Positions 16,686 to 26,098 of a DNA stretch of 64,000 nucleotides are shown here, one piece after another. A model generated the notes under the pieces. The model was not told where the DNA came from. It did not search any database and saw nothing but the letters and a program-made list of their open reading frames with translations. Positions within the stretch are counted from its first letter, which is position 1. Each line of letters opens with the position of its first letter. The translations under genes and the position numbers were made by a program. Location: contig NZ_CP098805.1 of NCBI RefSeq assembly GCF_023821985.2, positions 2,914,001 through 2,978,000 of the forward strand. Reading direction: 5' to 3'. Origin of the DNA: Dyadobacter chenhuakuii (GTDB lineage: Bacteria > Bacteroidota > Bacteroidia > Cytophagales > Spirosomataceae).

Positions 16686-18368
16686 TTATTTGGTAATCGT
16701 AATTGCTCCTGAATTGGAAAGCTTCGTCTTCATTTCGTCCGTCACTTTCCAGTCTTCCGAAAAGTTTCCGTCCACAATGGTGTTAGTCGAAGAATCTTTA
16801 AAGAAAAACAGGTCCTTGAATTCCGGAAGCCTGCGGTGCACAGGGGATATGAACGCAGCATCCTTATTATCCGCGCCAGTCCACCACGGCAAACCAGAGC
16901 TTACCGCCACATAATGCTTATCCACAGGGAATATGTAAAAAAGGCCATGTGACGTATCGGCAGCATTCAAATGCACCGGCAGCCGGTCTGCATATTTTGC
17001 AATCAGCGAATTGGTTTCTTTTGTCCCGAACAGAATCAAATTGCCATGCTCTATATCGCTTGGCCGCACATTTTTATCAGACAAAGTCCTTGGGAAAAAC
17101 ATAATCCTGCCTACAAACTCACCTCTGTAATAGGACCAGTTTGCGGCCTGTGTGGCAGCGTCTACGCGCTTCTTCAACTCTTCGGGTGAAGGATTGTCAG
17201 CAGTGCCATACACGTAAATATGAGGGGTTGAGAATGCTTCGTATATCGGGCCTTCTGCTCCTTTTTTCTTAACCAGGCCTGTCGCAATGGGATTTGTAGC
17301 CACTGCCCACACATTATTGTTTTTCACGAATGAAACCGAGCTGTCCACTTTCGCCGAAAGCGCTTTTCCATCGATGCTGAACGTTACATTGCTTGCAGCA
17401 TTAAATCTCGGGTGCCCTTTCAGGTTGACCGTAAATGCAGAAAGGTTTTTCGTGGTAATAGTTGCAGCATTGGGCTTGTTCAGATTGGCGTCGATCTCTG
17501 CCAGCGTTCCCAGGTTCATTTTATCAAACTGAACCCAGAATGCCTTATTGTATTTGTATTGCTTGCTGACAAACTTCACTCGATCAGGAAACGGATTACG
17601 TTCGGCGTGGCCGAACCATTCGAAGATAAATTCATTGTCATAGGCACTTACCCAGCTGTCATGTTTGACATCCACAAACTCTTTATAACTCACTTCCACT
17701 CCAATATCCTGCAGATGCTGCACCCACTTCCGCGTGTCCGCAACAGGAACCACGGGATCTGCATCGCCATGGAAAAAGTGGATCGGAAAATTCAATGCAT
17801 TGGCTGCCAGATCGAACGTTCCGTTCGGCGGCGCAGGGCAAACAGGCGCTATTGCTGCCCATATGTCCGGCCTTGTCAGTCCGAGCCAAAGCGTTCCTCC
17901 CCCACCCATGGACAAGCCCGTGAGATAGGTTTTATTTTCATCGATTTTAAAGCGCTTTTTTACATCGTCCAACACATCGTAAACGTCCTCTTCCGGGATG
18001 CCCTGATAACCTGCTGTTCCTCTTGCAAATGGCGCAGCAACAATGAAATCGACATCTTCCCATTGAGGAAAATAGCGGGTTGCTTCTTTATCTGTCTCGT
18101 CCTCTGCATTGCTTTTTCCAAAAACACGACGCAAGTCCAAACGGTGATTGGAACCAGCGCCATGCAGCATAATTAGCAGCGGATATTTTTTGTTTTCGTC
18201 GAAATTTTTAGGGAGATAGAGGCCATATGGCTGCTCGGTGTCGTCGGCGTCTGAGAAGAAAGTCAGGACTTGCGGGCCGGTAGCAAGCTTTTGCGCTTGT
18301 AAATTGGTAAAGCCCAGCAGTAAGCCCAGTACAATTAGAACTGCTTGATTCCGGAATTTGAAAGTCAT
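16686..18368 (-). CDS. secreted alpha/beta-hydrolase (PHB-depolymerase/esterase-like)
   Basis: This 560-residue protein has a signal peptide (residues 1-26, ending TNLQAQ). The esterase domain has an oxyanion loop LIMLHGAGSNHR at 65-76, nucleophile S153 in GLSMGGGG, the acid in HGDADPVVPV and a His in VKHDSWVSAY. A second C-terminal half of about 280 residues has beta-rich character and no motif I can name. The fold is that of predicted peptidases and feruloyl or acetyl esterases; substrate unknown. It is the first gene of a two-gene unit with the isomerase. Confidence 0.8.
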   Translation of the reverse strand: MTFKFRNQAVLIVLGLLLGFTNLQAQKLATGPQVLTFFSDADDTEQPYGLYLPKNFDENKKYPLLIMLHGAGSNHRLDLRRVFGKSNAEDETDKEATRYFPQWEDVDFIVAAPFARGTAGYQGIPEEDVYDVLDDVKKRFKIDENKTYLTGLSMGGGGTLWLGLTRPDIWAAIAPVCPAPPNGTFDLAANALNFPIHFFHGDADPVVPVADTRKWVQHLQDIGVEVSYKEFVDVKHDSWVSAYDNEFIFEWFGHAERNPFPDRVKFVSKQYKYNKAFWVQFDKMNLGTLAEIDANLNKPNAATITTKNLSAFTVNLKGHPRFNAASNVTFSIDGKALSAKVDSSVSFVKNNNVWAVATNPIATGLVKKKGAEGPIYEAFSTPHIYVYGTADNPSPEELKKRVDAATQAANWSYYRGEFVGRIMFFPRTLSDKNVRPSDIEHGNLILFGTKETNSLIAKYADRLPVHLNAADTSHGLFYIFPVDKHYVAVSSGLPWWTGADNKDAAFISPVHRRLPEFKDLFFFKDSSTNTIVDGNFSEDWKVTDEMKTKLSNSGAITITK

Positions 18369-18391
18369 TTGATATGATAATTTTCTTGGGC

Positions 18392-18399
18392 TAAATATA
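18392..18399 (-). promoter_or_regulatory. possible -7 element of the esterase-isomerase unit
   Basis: TATATTTA on the minus strand differs from TAnnTTTG only in the last base and lies 24 bases before the esterase ATG. The -33 region has no clear TTG, so support is modest. Confidence 0.3.
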
Positions 18400-18460
18400 A
18401 ACTAAATCATAACGACTATTTGCTAAAATCTGCATTTCATTCTTGATAATGAATGTTAAC

Positions 18461-18492
18461 AAAAAAAGAGGCGGATCAAATGACCCGCCTCT
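18461..18492 (-). terminator. intrinsic terminator of clpC
   Basis: On the minus strand AAGAGGCGG pairs with CCGCCTCTT around a short loop and is followed by a run of T residues. It starts 32 bases after the clpC stop codon. Confidence 0.85.
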
Positions 18493-18523
18493 TCAAGCAT
18501 TGTTACTTTAAAAGATCCGCCGA

Positions 18524-21064
18524 TTAGTTGGCAAGCTCTTCTTCTTTTTTACGAACACTGATAACAAGTTGTTCACTGTTCTCTTCGTGATTGGCAACCA
18601 GCACATCGCCTTCGCGCAAATCGCCTTTCAATATTTCCTCTGCTACGGGATCTTCGAGATATTTCTGGATCGCCCGGTTCAAAGGACGCGCTCCGTATTG
18701 CGGATCGTAACCTTTTTCCGACAGGAAGTCCTTCGCAGGAATTGTCAATTCTATTTCGTAACCCAAACCTTTCACACGGTTAAACAATTTACCCAGCGAA
18801 ATGTCGATGATTCTGTGCAGATCTTCACGTTGCAGTGAGTTGAACACGATCACATCATCCAAACGGTTCAGGAACTCAGGAGAGAATGCTTTACGAAGTG
18901 CACTTTGAATAGTGCCTTTCATAATGTCATCCTGATTTTCTGTTTTTGCTTTCGTAGAGAAACCGATTCCGGATCCGAAATCCTTCAAGTCACGCGCTCC
19001 AATGTTGGAAGTCATGATAATGATCGTATTTCTGAAATCCACTCTGCGTCCCAGACCGTCTGTCAGGATTCCATCGTCAAGCACTTGCAGCAGAATGTTG
19101 AACACATCCGGGTGCGCTTTTTCGATCTCATCCAGCAGGACTACGCTATAAGGTTTCCGTCTGATCTTTTCAGTTAACTGACCACCTTCTTCATAACCCA
19201 CATATCCCGGAGGGGCTCCTACCAAACGCGATACGCTGAATTTCTCCATGTATTCGCTCATATCGATCCGAACCAAAGAATCATCTTTGTCAAACAGATA
19301 AGTGGAAAGCACTTTTGCAAGCTCGGTTTTACCTACACCCGTTGGCCCTAGGAAGATGAATGATCCAATTGGTTTCTTAGGATCTTTCAAACCTACCCTC
19401 GTGCGCTGAATAGCTTTCACAAGCTTTTCAATCGGCGGGTTCTGGCCGATAACTTTTGCTTTCAGTTCGTCAGCCATGTTCAGCAATTTCTTGCCTTCGT
19501 CCATGGAAACGTTCGTTACCGGAATGCCCGTCATCATCGCTACCACTTCGGCTACATTATGCTCGGTTACGGTGTAACGCTTTTGTTTGGTTTCTTCTTC
19601 CCAAGCCAGTTTCGCACGGTCAAGCTGATCGATCAATTTCTTCTCACGATCTCTCAGTTGTGCCGCTTCTTCGTATTTCTGGCTCTTAACTACCCTGTTC
19701 TTTTCTTGCTTGATATTTTCAATCTGCTCTTCAAGAACGAGAATGTCTTCCGGAACTGTAATGTTGCTAATGTGAACCCTAGCTCCTACTTCGTCCAGAA
19801 CGTCGATCGCCTTATCCGGCAAGAAACGATCTGTAATGTATCTTTCAGAAAGCTTAACAGCCGTGCTGATCGATTCAGGCGTGTAGTTCACATGGTGGTG
19901 ATCTTCGTATTTATCCTTAATGTTTTCAAGGATCTGAATGGTTTCTTCAATCGAAGTGGCATCCACCATCACCATCTGGAAACGACGTGCTAATGCACCG
20001 TCCTTCTCAATATACTGGCGATATTCGTCTAATGTCGTAGCACCGATACACTGGATTTCTCCACGTGACAATGCAGGCTTGAACATGTTGGAAGCATCCA
20101 GCGAACCGGAAGCGCCACCTGCGCCTACAATCGTGTGCAACTCATCAATGAAAAGGATCACATCCGGGGATTTTTCCAGTTCATTCATTACAGCCTTCAT
20201 TCTTTCCTCAAACTGACCGCGGTATTTTGTTCCTGCAACCAGAGAAGCCAGATCCAATGTAACAACGCGTTTTCCGAAAAGCACGCGCGACACTTTTTTC
20301 TGAACAATTCTTAGTGCAAGACCTTCCGCAATCGCAGTTTTACCCACACCGGGCTCACCGATAAGGATCGGGTTATTCTTTTTACGACGGCTAAGGATCT
20401 GGGCTACACGTTCGATCTCCTTTTCACGTCCAACGATCGGATCCAGTTTACCAACCTCAGCCATTTTGGTCAGGTCGCGTCCAAAGTTATCCAACACCGG
20501 AGTCCGTGATTTCTCTGCTCCTTTCGATTCTTTACCAGATGCAGAGCCGCTTCCTCCTCCGAACATGCCTCCTCTTGCTTCATCATCTCCGTCTTCGGTC
20601 TCCGGCCCCATGTGAGGTTTGGATCCTGATGATTGATATTCTAACATTTCTTTGATGACTTCGTAGTTAACATTAAATTTATGAAGAATCTGGGTGCCAA
20701 CATTATCTTCATCACGCAAAATCGAAAGCAGCAAATGCTCTGTCCCGATCAAATTACTCTTAAAAATTTTGGCTTCCAGATAGGTAATTTTCAAAACTTT
20801 TTCCGACTGTCTTGTCAGGGGTATATTTTGTAAATTCTTAACGTTATTGGTCGCTGCGCCCTTTGTTGCCTGCTCAATGGTCTGTCGGACATCGTCCAGT
20901 GAAACGCCAAGCTTCTTTAATAAGCCAATCGCCACGCCGTCTCCTTCACGAATCATTCCTAACAACAAATGCTCTGCTCCAATGTAATCATGACCGAGGC
21001 GAAGGGCTTCTTCCCGGCTCATCGTGATTACTTCTTTCACTCTATTCGAAAATTTTGCTTCCAT
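18524..21064 (-). CDS. clpC: ATP-dependent Clp protease ATPase subunit ClpC
   Basis: This 846-residue AAA+ unfoldase feeds proteins to ClpP. Two Clp_N repeats lie at about 1-145, then a Gly/Ser-rich linker (165-180). AAA domain 1 has Walker A GEPGVGKT (237-243) and Walker B FIDELH (305-310). A UVR-type middle motif lies at 464-485. AAA domain 2 has GPTGVGKT (573-580) and LLDEIEKAH (643-651). The tripeptide I700-G701-F702 matches the IGF/IGL loop that docks on ClpP, and the UVR middle motif is of ClpC type, shorter than the ClpB coiled coil. A terminator follows. The gene starts 65 bases after the WbqC-like gene. Confidence 0.96.
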   Translation of the reverse strand: MEAKFSNRVKEVITMSREEALRLGHDYIGAEHLLLGMIREGDGVAIGLLKKLGVSLDDVRQTIEQATKGAATNNVKNLQNIPLTRQSEKVLKITYLEAKIFKSNLIGTEHLLLSILRDEDNVGTQILHKFNVNYEVIKEMLEYQSSGSKPHMGPETEDGDDEARGGMFGGGSGSASGKESKGAEKSRTPVLDNFGRDLTKMAEVGKLDPIVGREKEIERVAQILSRRKKNNPILIGEPGVGKTAIAEGLALRIVQKKVSRVLFGKRVVTLDLASLVAGTKYRGQFEERMKAVMNELEKSPDVILFIDELHTIVGAGGASGSLDASNMFKPALSRGEIQCIGATTLDEYRQYIEKDGALARRFQMVMVDATSIEETIQILENIKDKYEDHHHVNYTPESISTAVKLSERYITDRFLPDKAIDVLDEVGARVHISNITVPEDILVLEEQIENIKQEKNRVVKSQKYEEAAQLRDREKKLIDQLDRAKLAWEEETKQKRYTVTEHNVAEVVAMMTGIPVTNVSMDEGKKLLNMADELKAKVIGQNPPIEKLVKAIQRTRVGLKDPKKPIGSFIFLGPTGVGKTELAKVLSTYLFDKDDSLVRIDMSEYMEKFSVSRLVGAPPGYVGYEEGGQLTEKIRRKPYSVVLLDEIEKAHPDVFNILLQVLDDGILTDGLGRRVDFRNTIIIMTSNIGARDLKDFGSGIGFSTKAKTENQDDIMKGTIQSALRKAFSPEFLNRLDDVIVFNSLQREDLHRIIDISLGKLFNRVKGLGYEIELTIPAKDFLSEKGYDPQYGARPLNRAIQKYLEDPVAEEILKGDLREGDVLVANHEENSEQLVISVRKKEEELAN

Positions 21065-21129
21065 TATGCAGCAATAAAAAGTGTTTAATATTCTAAACGC
21101 TACTTGATCCTCGTTTGTTCAAAATAGCT

Positions 21130-21795
21130 TTACTGGAACTTACAGGATCTTAACAAAACACTCCTTGCTTCCGGCCCCATATTAAATAGTAAATCGATAA
21201 TACTCAAGTTACTTACAAAATCATTCCCAAATGTCTGGTAATAATGCTCTGGCTTATAATATTCGGGTGAAAAGTCGCTTTTCTTATTGTTAATGAGGGA
21301 AATAGCATTAAAAACGCTGCTCTCCTCCATTTCCAAACCTGACAAATTGTACTGTAAATCCTTTTTAACTCCTACCAATCTAAGACAAATTGTCAATAAT
21401 TCATAATTCAAATCGACGAGATAAGCTAATTTTTTGTCGTATATCTGCAAAAGCTCCGGGGCGTAAAACTCGTAGAACGGTGATTTTCCGTAAGCTGATT
21501 GCAGGCAGCCTAAGTGACGGCGGAGCCAATCCTGGCCGTAGTCGATCTTAATGTCTTTCGTGGGGGCGGCTGTCTCGTACTTCTGAACCGGAACTGTCAG
21601 CTGGTCTACTTTATTAGCAGTTAGTACACTGCATCTGTTTCGATAGGTCTGCTTTACGTACCGTTCCTCAATGTCAATATAAATACGGTCGTACATTAAT
21701 AAACTTGTAAAATACGCTATACAAGGCAAATACTGTAACTCGATCCGTATTCCGCTAATTTCCTTACTGTTACTCTCAATTTCTGACACTATCAA
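21130..21795 (-). CDS. WbqC-like family protein
   Basis: This 221-residue protein resembles the WbqC family, found near polysaccharide or surface glycan genes but of uncertain biochemical role. The family mark IELQYLPCIAYF appears at about residue 18 and YGQDWLRRHLG near residue 85. The start is uncertain: only a TTG (21795) and a GTG (21789) precede the conserved block, and both lie in or beside a promoter-like motif (CATATTTG, with TTTG 20 bases upstream). Its neighbours, clpC and a YciO-like gene, do not indicate a pathway. Confidence 0.75.
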   Translation of the reverse strand: MIVSEIESNSKEISGIRIELQYLPCIAYFTSLLMYDRIYIDIEERYVKQTYRNRCSVLTANKVDQLTVPVQKYETAAPTKDIKIDYGQDWLRRHLGCLQSAYGKSPFYEFYAPELLQIYDKKLAYLVDLNYELLTICLRLVGVKKDLQYNLSGLEMEESSVFNAISLINNKKSDFSPEYYKPEHYYQTFGNDFVSNLSIIDLLFNMGPEARSVLLRSCKFQ

Positions 21796-21892
21796 ATATG
21801 CTAAAGCCTCACCATATTATCAAAAAATTTATAATAAATATTTTGCCCGGATAGCATTATACCATACGAACTTAAAACATTACAATTTCGGC

Positions 21893-22525
21893 CTATAAAA
21901 ACATACTCGTATCGCCCAGCCCTTCCCGGATGATCTCGAATCCGTCACTGTCCGATTTCACGATCGTCGAAGCAATGTTCCCGCCATATCCGCCGTCTAT
22001 AACAATGTCCACCTGGTGCTGGAATTTCTCATAAATCAGCTCAGGATCAGTAGAATATTCGATGATCTCATCGTCGTCTTTGATAGAAGTCGTGACAATG
22101 GGATTACCGAGCTCTTTCACGATCAGGCGGGCAATGTTGTTGTCCGGGACACGGATTCCAACCGTTTTTTTATTGGTATTTAAAAGTTTTGGAACCGCGC
22201 TGGTGGCTTCTAGAATGAATGTGTATGGACCCGGTAAAACCCTCTTCATGATTTTGAATGCGGAATTATCGACGCGGGCAAAATCTGAAATGTGGCTCAG
22301 ATCGTAGCAGATAAAGGAAAAATCGTTTTTCTGCGGCTTGATCCCTTTGATACGGGCGATTTTCTCGACGGCCCTGGAATTGTAAATATCGCATCCGAGC
22401 CCGTAGACAGTGTCGGTAGGATAAATCACCAGACCACCATTTCTAAGCACATCCACGACCTGGCGGATTCTTCTTTCGTCAGGATTTTGCGGGTAAATTT
22501 TTATAAACTCAGCAGGCATAGGCAA
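21893..22525 (-). CDS. YciO/Sua5/TsaC-family protein (threonylcarbamoyl-AMP synthase-like)
   Basis: This 210-residue protein has the YrdC/Sua5 fold: GLVIYPTDTVYGLGCD at 31-46, KPQKNDFSFICYDL at 77-90 and a PGPYTFIL motif. The family makes threonylcarbamoyl-adenylate for the t6A37 modification of tRNA. Members of the YciO branch share the fold but may not all have this activity; the KPQKNDFSF segment resembles that branch. It follows the glycosyltransferase gene by 24 bases and may share its transcript. Confidence 0.85.
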   Translation of the reverse strand: MPMPAEFIKIYPQNPDERRIRQVVDVLRNGGLVIYPTDTVYGLGCDIYNSRAVEKIARIKGIKPQKNDFSFICYDLSHISDFARVDNSAFKIMKRVLPGPYTFILEATSAVPKLLNTNKKTVGIRVPDNNIARLIVKELGNPIVTTSIKDDDEIIEYSTDPELIYEKFQHQVDIVIDGGYGGNIASTIVKSDSDGFEIIREGLGDTSMFL

Positions 22526-22549
22526 TAATAACTTTTTAAAATAACAATC

Positions 22550-23542
22550 CTAAAAGCTAAAACCTTCCTGACCAAGCGCTTTTTTTAAGTTTTTGATATA
22601 AAAAAGATAGGCAAAATTAACAGGAAGATGAAGTCTGCACATTAAAACAACAAGCTCGGTTTGCCATCCCGGATTCTCAATGTAGTTCAGCAAAACCCGA
22701 AAACGAACTGCAAGTTCATATTCTTGTGCATACCAGCATTTTCTGATAAATGTACGGATGCGTGCAGCCAAAAGATCGAATTCCTGCTGATCCCTGTTCA
22801 GGTCGTAAGCTTTGTTGCAGACTGCGTAATAGGAGGCTAACATGCCGCTTCCTTTTTTATAAACCATGGAAGAAAGGGATGAAGGCACGATGCGCTTTTG
22901 GGTAAGAATTTCATCCAGATAAAAGTATTGGAATTTGGCAGCCGAGCGCACCCAAAAGTCGAAATCCTCAAATGTAAGCGTCTCATCATAGCCGCCGAGT
23001 TCAAGCATCGTGCTCGTACGCATCATCATGGTAGGCGTGCAGATGAAGTAACGTTCCAGTACATTCTTATATACATCACCCGAGGGGATCGGCCTGACCG
23101 CGCTGCCATGCGCATCCACTGCATAATGATTACCAAGCTTTTTTCCGGCTGGATCAATGTATTGCGCATTGGAAAAAATCACCGCATAATTCTCCGGCAG
23201 CAATTCAAAAGCTGCCACCTGTTTTTCAATGCGATCGGGCATCAGCACATCGTCTCCCGAAAGGTCGATCACATATTTACCTTTTGCAATGGATAGCCCG
23301 TAATTAAAGGCGGCGCACAAGCCGGAATTTTTTCTGTTTTTGACCAATGAAAAATTCCGGGATGGGTTTTTGAAAGTCTGGATGACCGCCAGCGTATCGT
23401 CGGCGCTGGCATTGTCGATGACAATTAGTTCGAGGTTGGGGTAAGTTTGGTCAAAGACCGATGCGAGTGTGTCGCCAATGTATTTTTCCTGATTATAGGC
23501 TGTCAGGATAACAGTCACCAATGGATTCTCCTTTTCTTTCAT
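22550..23542 (-). CDS. family 2 glycosyltransferase
   Basis: This 330-residue GT-A glycosyltransferase starts with VTVILTAYNQEKYI, followed by VFDQTYPNLELIVIDNASADD. The metal-binding region is DLSGDDVLMPDRI near residue 95. A further family stretch is TFEDFDFWVRSA near residue 208. It would transfer a sugar from a nucleotide donor to a glycan or lipid; donor and acceptor are unknown. No membrane segment is evident. It is not in a visible polysaccharide cluster, although a WbqC-like gene lies 0.8 kb downstream. Confidence 0.9.
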   Translation of the reverse strand: MKEKENPLVTVILTAYNQEKYIGDTLASVFDQTYPNLELIVIDNASADDTLAVIQTFKNPSRNFSLVKNRKNSGLCAAFNYGLSIAKGKYVIDLSGDDVLMPDRIEKQVAAFELLPENYAVIFSNAQYIDPAGKKLGNHYAVDAHGSAVRPIPSGDVYKNVLERYFICTPTMMMRTSTMLELGGYDETLTFEDFDFWVRSAAKFQYFYLDEILTQKRIVPSSLSSMVYKKGSGMLASYYAVCNKAYDLNRDQQEFDLLAARIRTFIRKCWYAQEYELAVRFRVLLNYIENPGWQTELVVLMCRLHLPVNFAYLFYIKNLKKALGQEGFSF

Positions 23543-23659
23543 CTCAACACGAAGGGCAATTCAGGCCGTTCAGCCACTTTTTTAGTTCTTAATGAAGCCG
23601 TAAAGAACAAAACTAGCAACATTGAGGCGATGTCAGAAAAGTAGTTAGTTTGCGGTAGG

Positions 23660-24583
23660 TCAGCGTTTGGAGATGGCTTTGGCCCTGGTTGCTGTGTTAA
23701 TTCCCGCATTGATTTCAAACCCGAGAATGATCACGAAGGCTAGCAGATAGAGCCAGATCATTAACGCAATCATGGTTCCTATGGAGCCGTAAAGTTTGTT
23801 ATAGGAGCTGAAACGGGACAAATAAAACGAAAAACCGTAAGTAGCAAAAAGGATCAGCACAGAAGCAATGACAGCGCCGGCGTTGATAAAGCTGAATTGC
23901 CTTCCATGCGAGGGTGCAAACCTGTAAATCATCGAAATCGTGAGCATCAGGGAGCCAAAACTGATCAGATAACGGGTAATGTTCAGCAAACTGATCATCC
24001 AGGTGTCGCGCAAAATGTTCCAATCGCTCAGAATATTCATCACTGCATCGCCCACGATCAGCAGGATTACAGACAGGAAAAGCACGAGGATCAAAAGCAA
24101 TGTGAGCAGTGTAGCAATGCCGCGCAGTTTCAGAAAACCACGCGTATCATTGTCATCATACACCATATCAAATGACCGCATCAGAGACATCATTCCATTC
24201 GTCGACGCGATCATGGCAAAAATAAAACCGAACGAAAGCACGCCTTTCCGGGGCCTGCTGATAATGTCCATGATCGTCTGGTCTGCATCTTCGTAAATGC
24301 CGCTAGGAATATTTTCACGCAGCAGCTCCATGATCTGCTGATCCAGGTGCTCGATGGGAATGTACGGAATTAATGTAAAAAGGAAGATAATGGCCGGGAA
24401 AGCCGCCAGCGTAAGGCTGTAAGCAACCGCGGAAGCGCGCTGGTCAATGTCGTATTTCCGGTTGCTCCTTACCAGGTTCACCAGAATTTCGTACAGAGAA
24501 ACTGTCCCGCCCAGAAAAACGGTCTCCTGCAACCAGACAATTAGCCGCTTCACATGACGGTTCTTCAACAGTTTCTCAAGCAT
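23660..24583 (-). CDS. YihY/BrkB-family inner-membrane protein
   Basis: This 307-residue protein has about six membrane helices in the C-terminal 250 residues. It carries the family marks QRASAVAYSLTLAAFPAIIF at 47-66 and a GSIGTMIALMIWLYLLAFVIILGFEINA-like last helix. The family was once called RNase BN but is a membrane protein of unknown function. It starts 10 bases after the thioesterase gene, so the mltG-thioesterase-BrkB genes likely form one unit. Confidence 0.88.
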   Translation of the reverse strand: MLEKLLKNRHVKRLIVWLQETVFLGGTVSLYEILVNLVRSNRKYDIDQRASAVAYSLTLAAFPAIIFLFTLIPYIPIEHLDQQIMELLRENIPSGIYEDADQTIMDIISRPRKGVLSFGFIFAMIASTNGMMSLMRSFDMVYDDNDTRGFLKLRGIATLLTLLLILVLFLSVILLIVGDAVMNILSDWNILRDTWMISLLNITRYLISFGSLMLTISMIYRFAPSHGRQFSFINAGAVIASVLILFATYGFSFYLSRFSSYNKLYGSIGTMIALMIWLYLLAFVIILGFEINAGINTATRAKAISKR

Positions 24584-24593
24584 AGGCAGTTAT

Positions 24594-25007
24594 TTAAATT
24601 GCAAAATACGGTTTCAGCTTATTCAGGAGCTTTTCCGGGGCCACGCAAAGCTTTCCATTGTCGCGTCGTTGAAACACCAGTGTCGTTTCGCCCGTATTAA
24701 GAAGCACATTCAGCTGGTTACGGATCTCATAATGAAAAACGACCCTTATGCCCGGCATTTCCTGCAAAATAACACGGATACTCAGTTCATCGTCATAGCG
24801 GGCGGGTTTAATGTAGCGAGAATGATTTTCGTAAACCGGCATCATAACCCCTTCGTCTTCCATCACCTTATAATGAAAATCCAGGCTCCGCAATGCCTCC
24901 ACCCTTCCTATTTCGTAATAGCGCGCATAATTTCCATAATACACATATCCCATCTGATCCGTATCCGCATACCGGACCCGAACGCCCTTAACTTCGTGAA
25001 TGAACAT
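24594..25007 (-). CDS. YbgC/FadM-type acyl-CoA thioesterase (4HBT hot-dog fold)
   Basis: This 137-residue hot-dog protein has the 4HBT active-site region RYADTDQMGYVYYGNYARYY at 12-31, with D17 as the likely catalytic acid. Such enzymes hydrolyse acyl-CoA thioesters; chain-length preference cannot be read. The start codon overlaps the mltG stop codon in a TAATG arrangement, a sign of translational coupling. A BrkB-like gene follows after 10 bases. Confidence 0.9.
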   Translation of the reverse strand: MFIHEVKGVRVRYADTDQMGYVYYGNYARYYEIGRVEALRSLDFHYKVMEDEGVMMPVYENHSRYIKPARYDDELSIRVILQEMPGIRVVFHYEIRNQLNVLLNTGETTLVFQRRDNGKLCVAPEKLLNKLKPYFAI

Positions 25008-26044
25008 TATTTCATGATTTTGAGTCGGTTCAACTCAGCCTGGTACATTCTTGCGTTGTTCAGGTGGTCCGAATAATTGGTGGCAAAAGCATGGTAACCC
25101 GAAAGGTCCGCCTTTGCACACATATATACATAATCGTGCTTTTCGTAGTTCAGCACAGCATTCAGCGAATTAAGATCTGCAACGCGGATCGGGCCGGGAG
25201 GCAAGCCCACATTGACATATGTATTGTAAGGAGATTTTATCGAAAGCTGCCCATTCAAAATCCGTTTGATAGCGAAGTCCTGCAAAGCAAATTTAATGGT
25301 TGGGTCGGCTTGCAAAGGCATCTGGGCGTTCAGGCGGTTCATGTAAAGCCCTGCCACTTTGGCCCGCTCGTCTACTTTCCGCGCTTGTTCTTCTTCCACA
25401 ATGGAAGCCAGGATCGATACCTGCTCAGGCGTCAGTCCGATGGCTTTTGCTTTTGCAGTTCTTTCCTCATTCCAATATTTTTTATACTCACTGTGCATCC
25501 TGTCCAGGAATTTCTCCGTGCCAGTCGTCCAGTATATTTCATAAGTGTTTGGTAAAAACATGGAAACGATCGTCAGTGTATCCAGCCCGTATTTATTGCA
25601 AACGGCCGGATCGTTCAATGCTTTTCTGAAACCCTCTTCTCCAAACTCAAACCGACTGCCGATTCTTTTGATAAGATCCTCTTTCAGCCTGATATTGTTG
25701 AAAGTCAACTTCACGGCATCCTGGTTTCCCGCCGCAAGCTTTTTAACCACTGTATAGTTACTTGACTTCGGCTTAATGACATATCTTCCCGGCTTTACCT
25801 TGTCAGGATAGTTCAGAAGCTTTGCCAGAAACTGAAATGAAATGTGATCATTAATAACGTCATGCTTATTCAGCGAATCAAGCACGCCTTTATAAGTCCC
25901 GTTTTCAGGAATAAGCAATGCAAAGCTTGTCTCTTTATCCGCTTGCAGGTTTGGCGTTTTGAATATCTGCCAGAAATAAAACGTGAATGTTGTAGTCAGA
26001 ATGGCAATTGTTACAAACAACCCTACTTTGAAATTACGCGACAT
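25007..26044 (-). CDS. mltG: endolytic murein transglycosylase MltG (YceG-like)
   Basis: MltG cuts nascent peptidoglycan strands and sets their length. The 345 residues begin with a membrane anchor (about 7-27), then a LysM-like region, then the catalytic YceG domain with the Glu in LASIVEEE (E217) and the family stretch MPLQADPTIKFAL. The C-terminal motif NTYVNVGLPPGPI is intact. The stop codon overlaps the next start by one base. It lies 54 bases after the malate/lactate dehydrogenase gene. Confidence 0.93.
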   Translation of the reverse strand: MSRNFKVGLFVTIAILTTTFTFYFWQIFKTPNLQADKETSFALLIPENGTYKGVLDSLNKHDVINDHISFQFLAKLLNYPDKVKPGRYVIKPKSSNYTVVKKLAAGNQDAVKLTFNNIRLKEDLIKRIGSRFEFGEEGFRKALNDPAVCNKYGLDTLTIVSMFLPNTYEIYWTTGTEKFLDRMHSEYKKYWNEERTAKAKAIGLTPEQVSILASIVEEEQARKVDERAKVAGLYMNRLNAQMPLQADPTIKFALQDFAIKRILNGQLSIKSPYNTYVNVGLPPGPIRVADLNSLNAVLNYEKHDYVYMCAKADLSGYHAFATNYSDHLNNARMYQAELNRLKIMK

Positions 26045-26098
26045 AAGTGATATGGCTATCGGCTTCCGGCAGGCGGCCGTCGGCTTTTGTGTTTAATG

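Noticed and set aside
20000-21000. Long opposite-strand frames inside clpC, gyrB, uvrC and acs
   Set aside because: They lie wholly within well-identified genes and show no family motifs; they are strand shadows.
26045-26098. Terminator after the Ldh2-family gene
   Set aside because: The stretch is GC-rich with several GGC/GCC blocks, but no single stem with a T-tract could be drawn.
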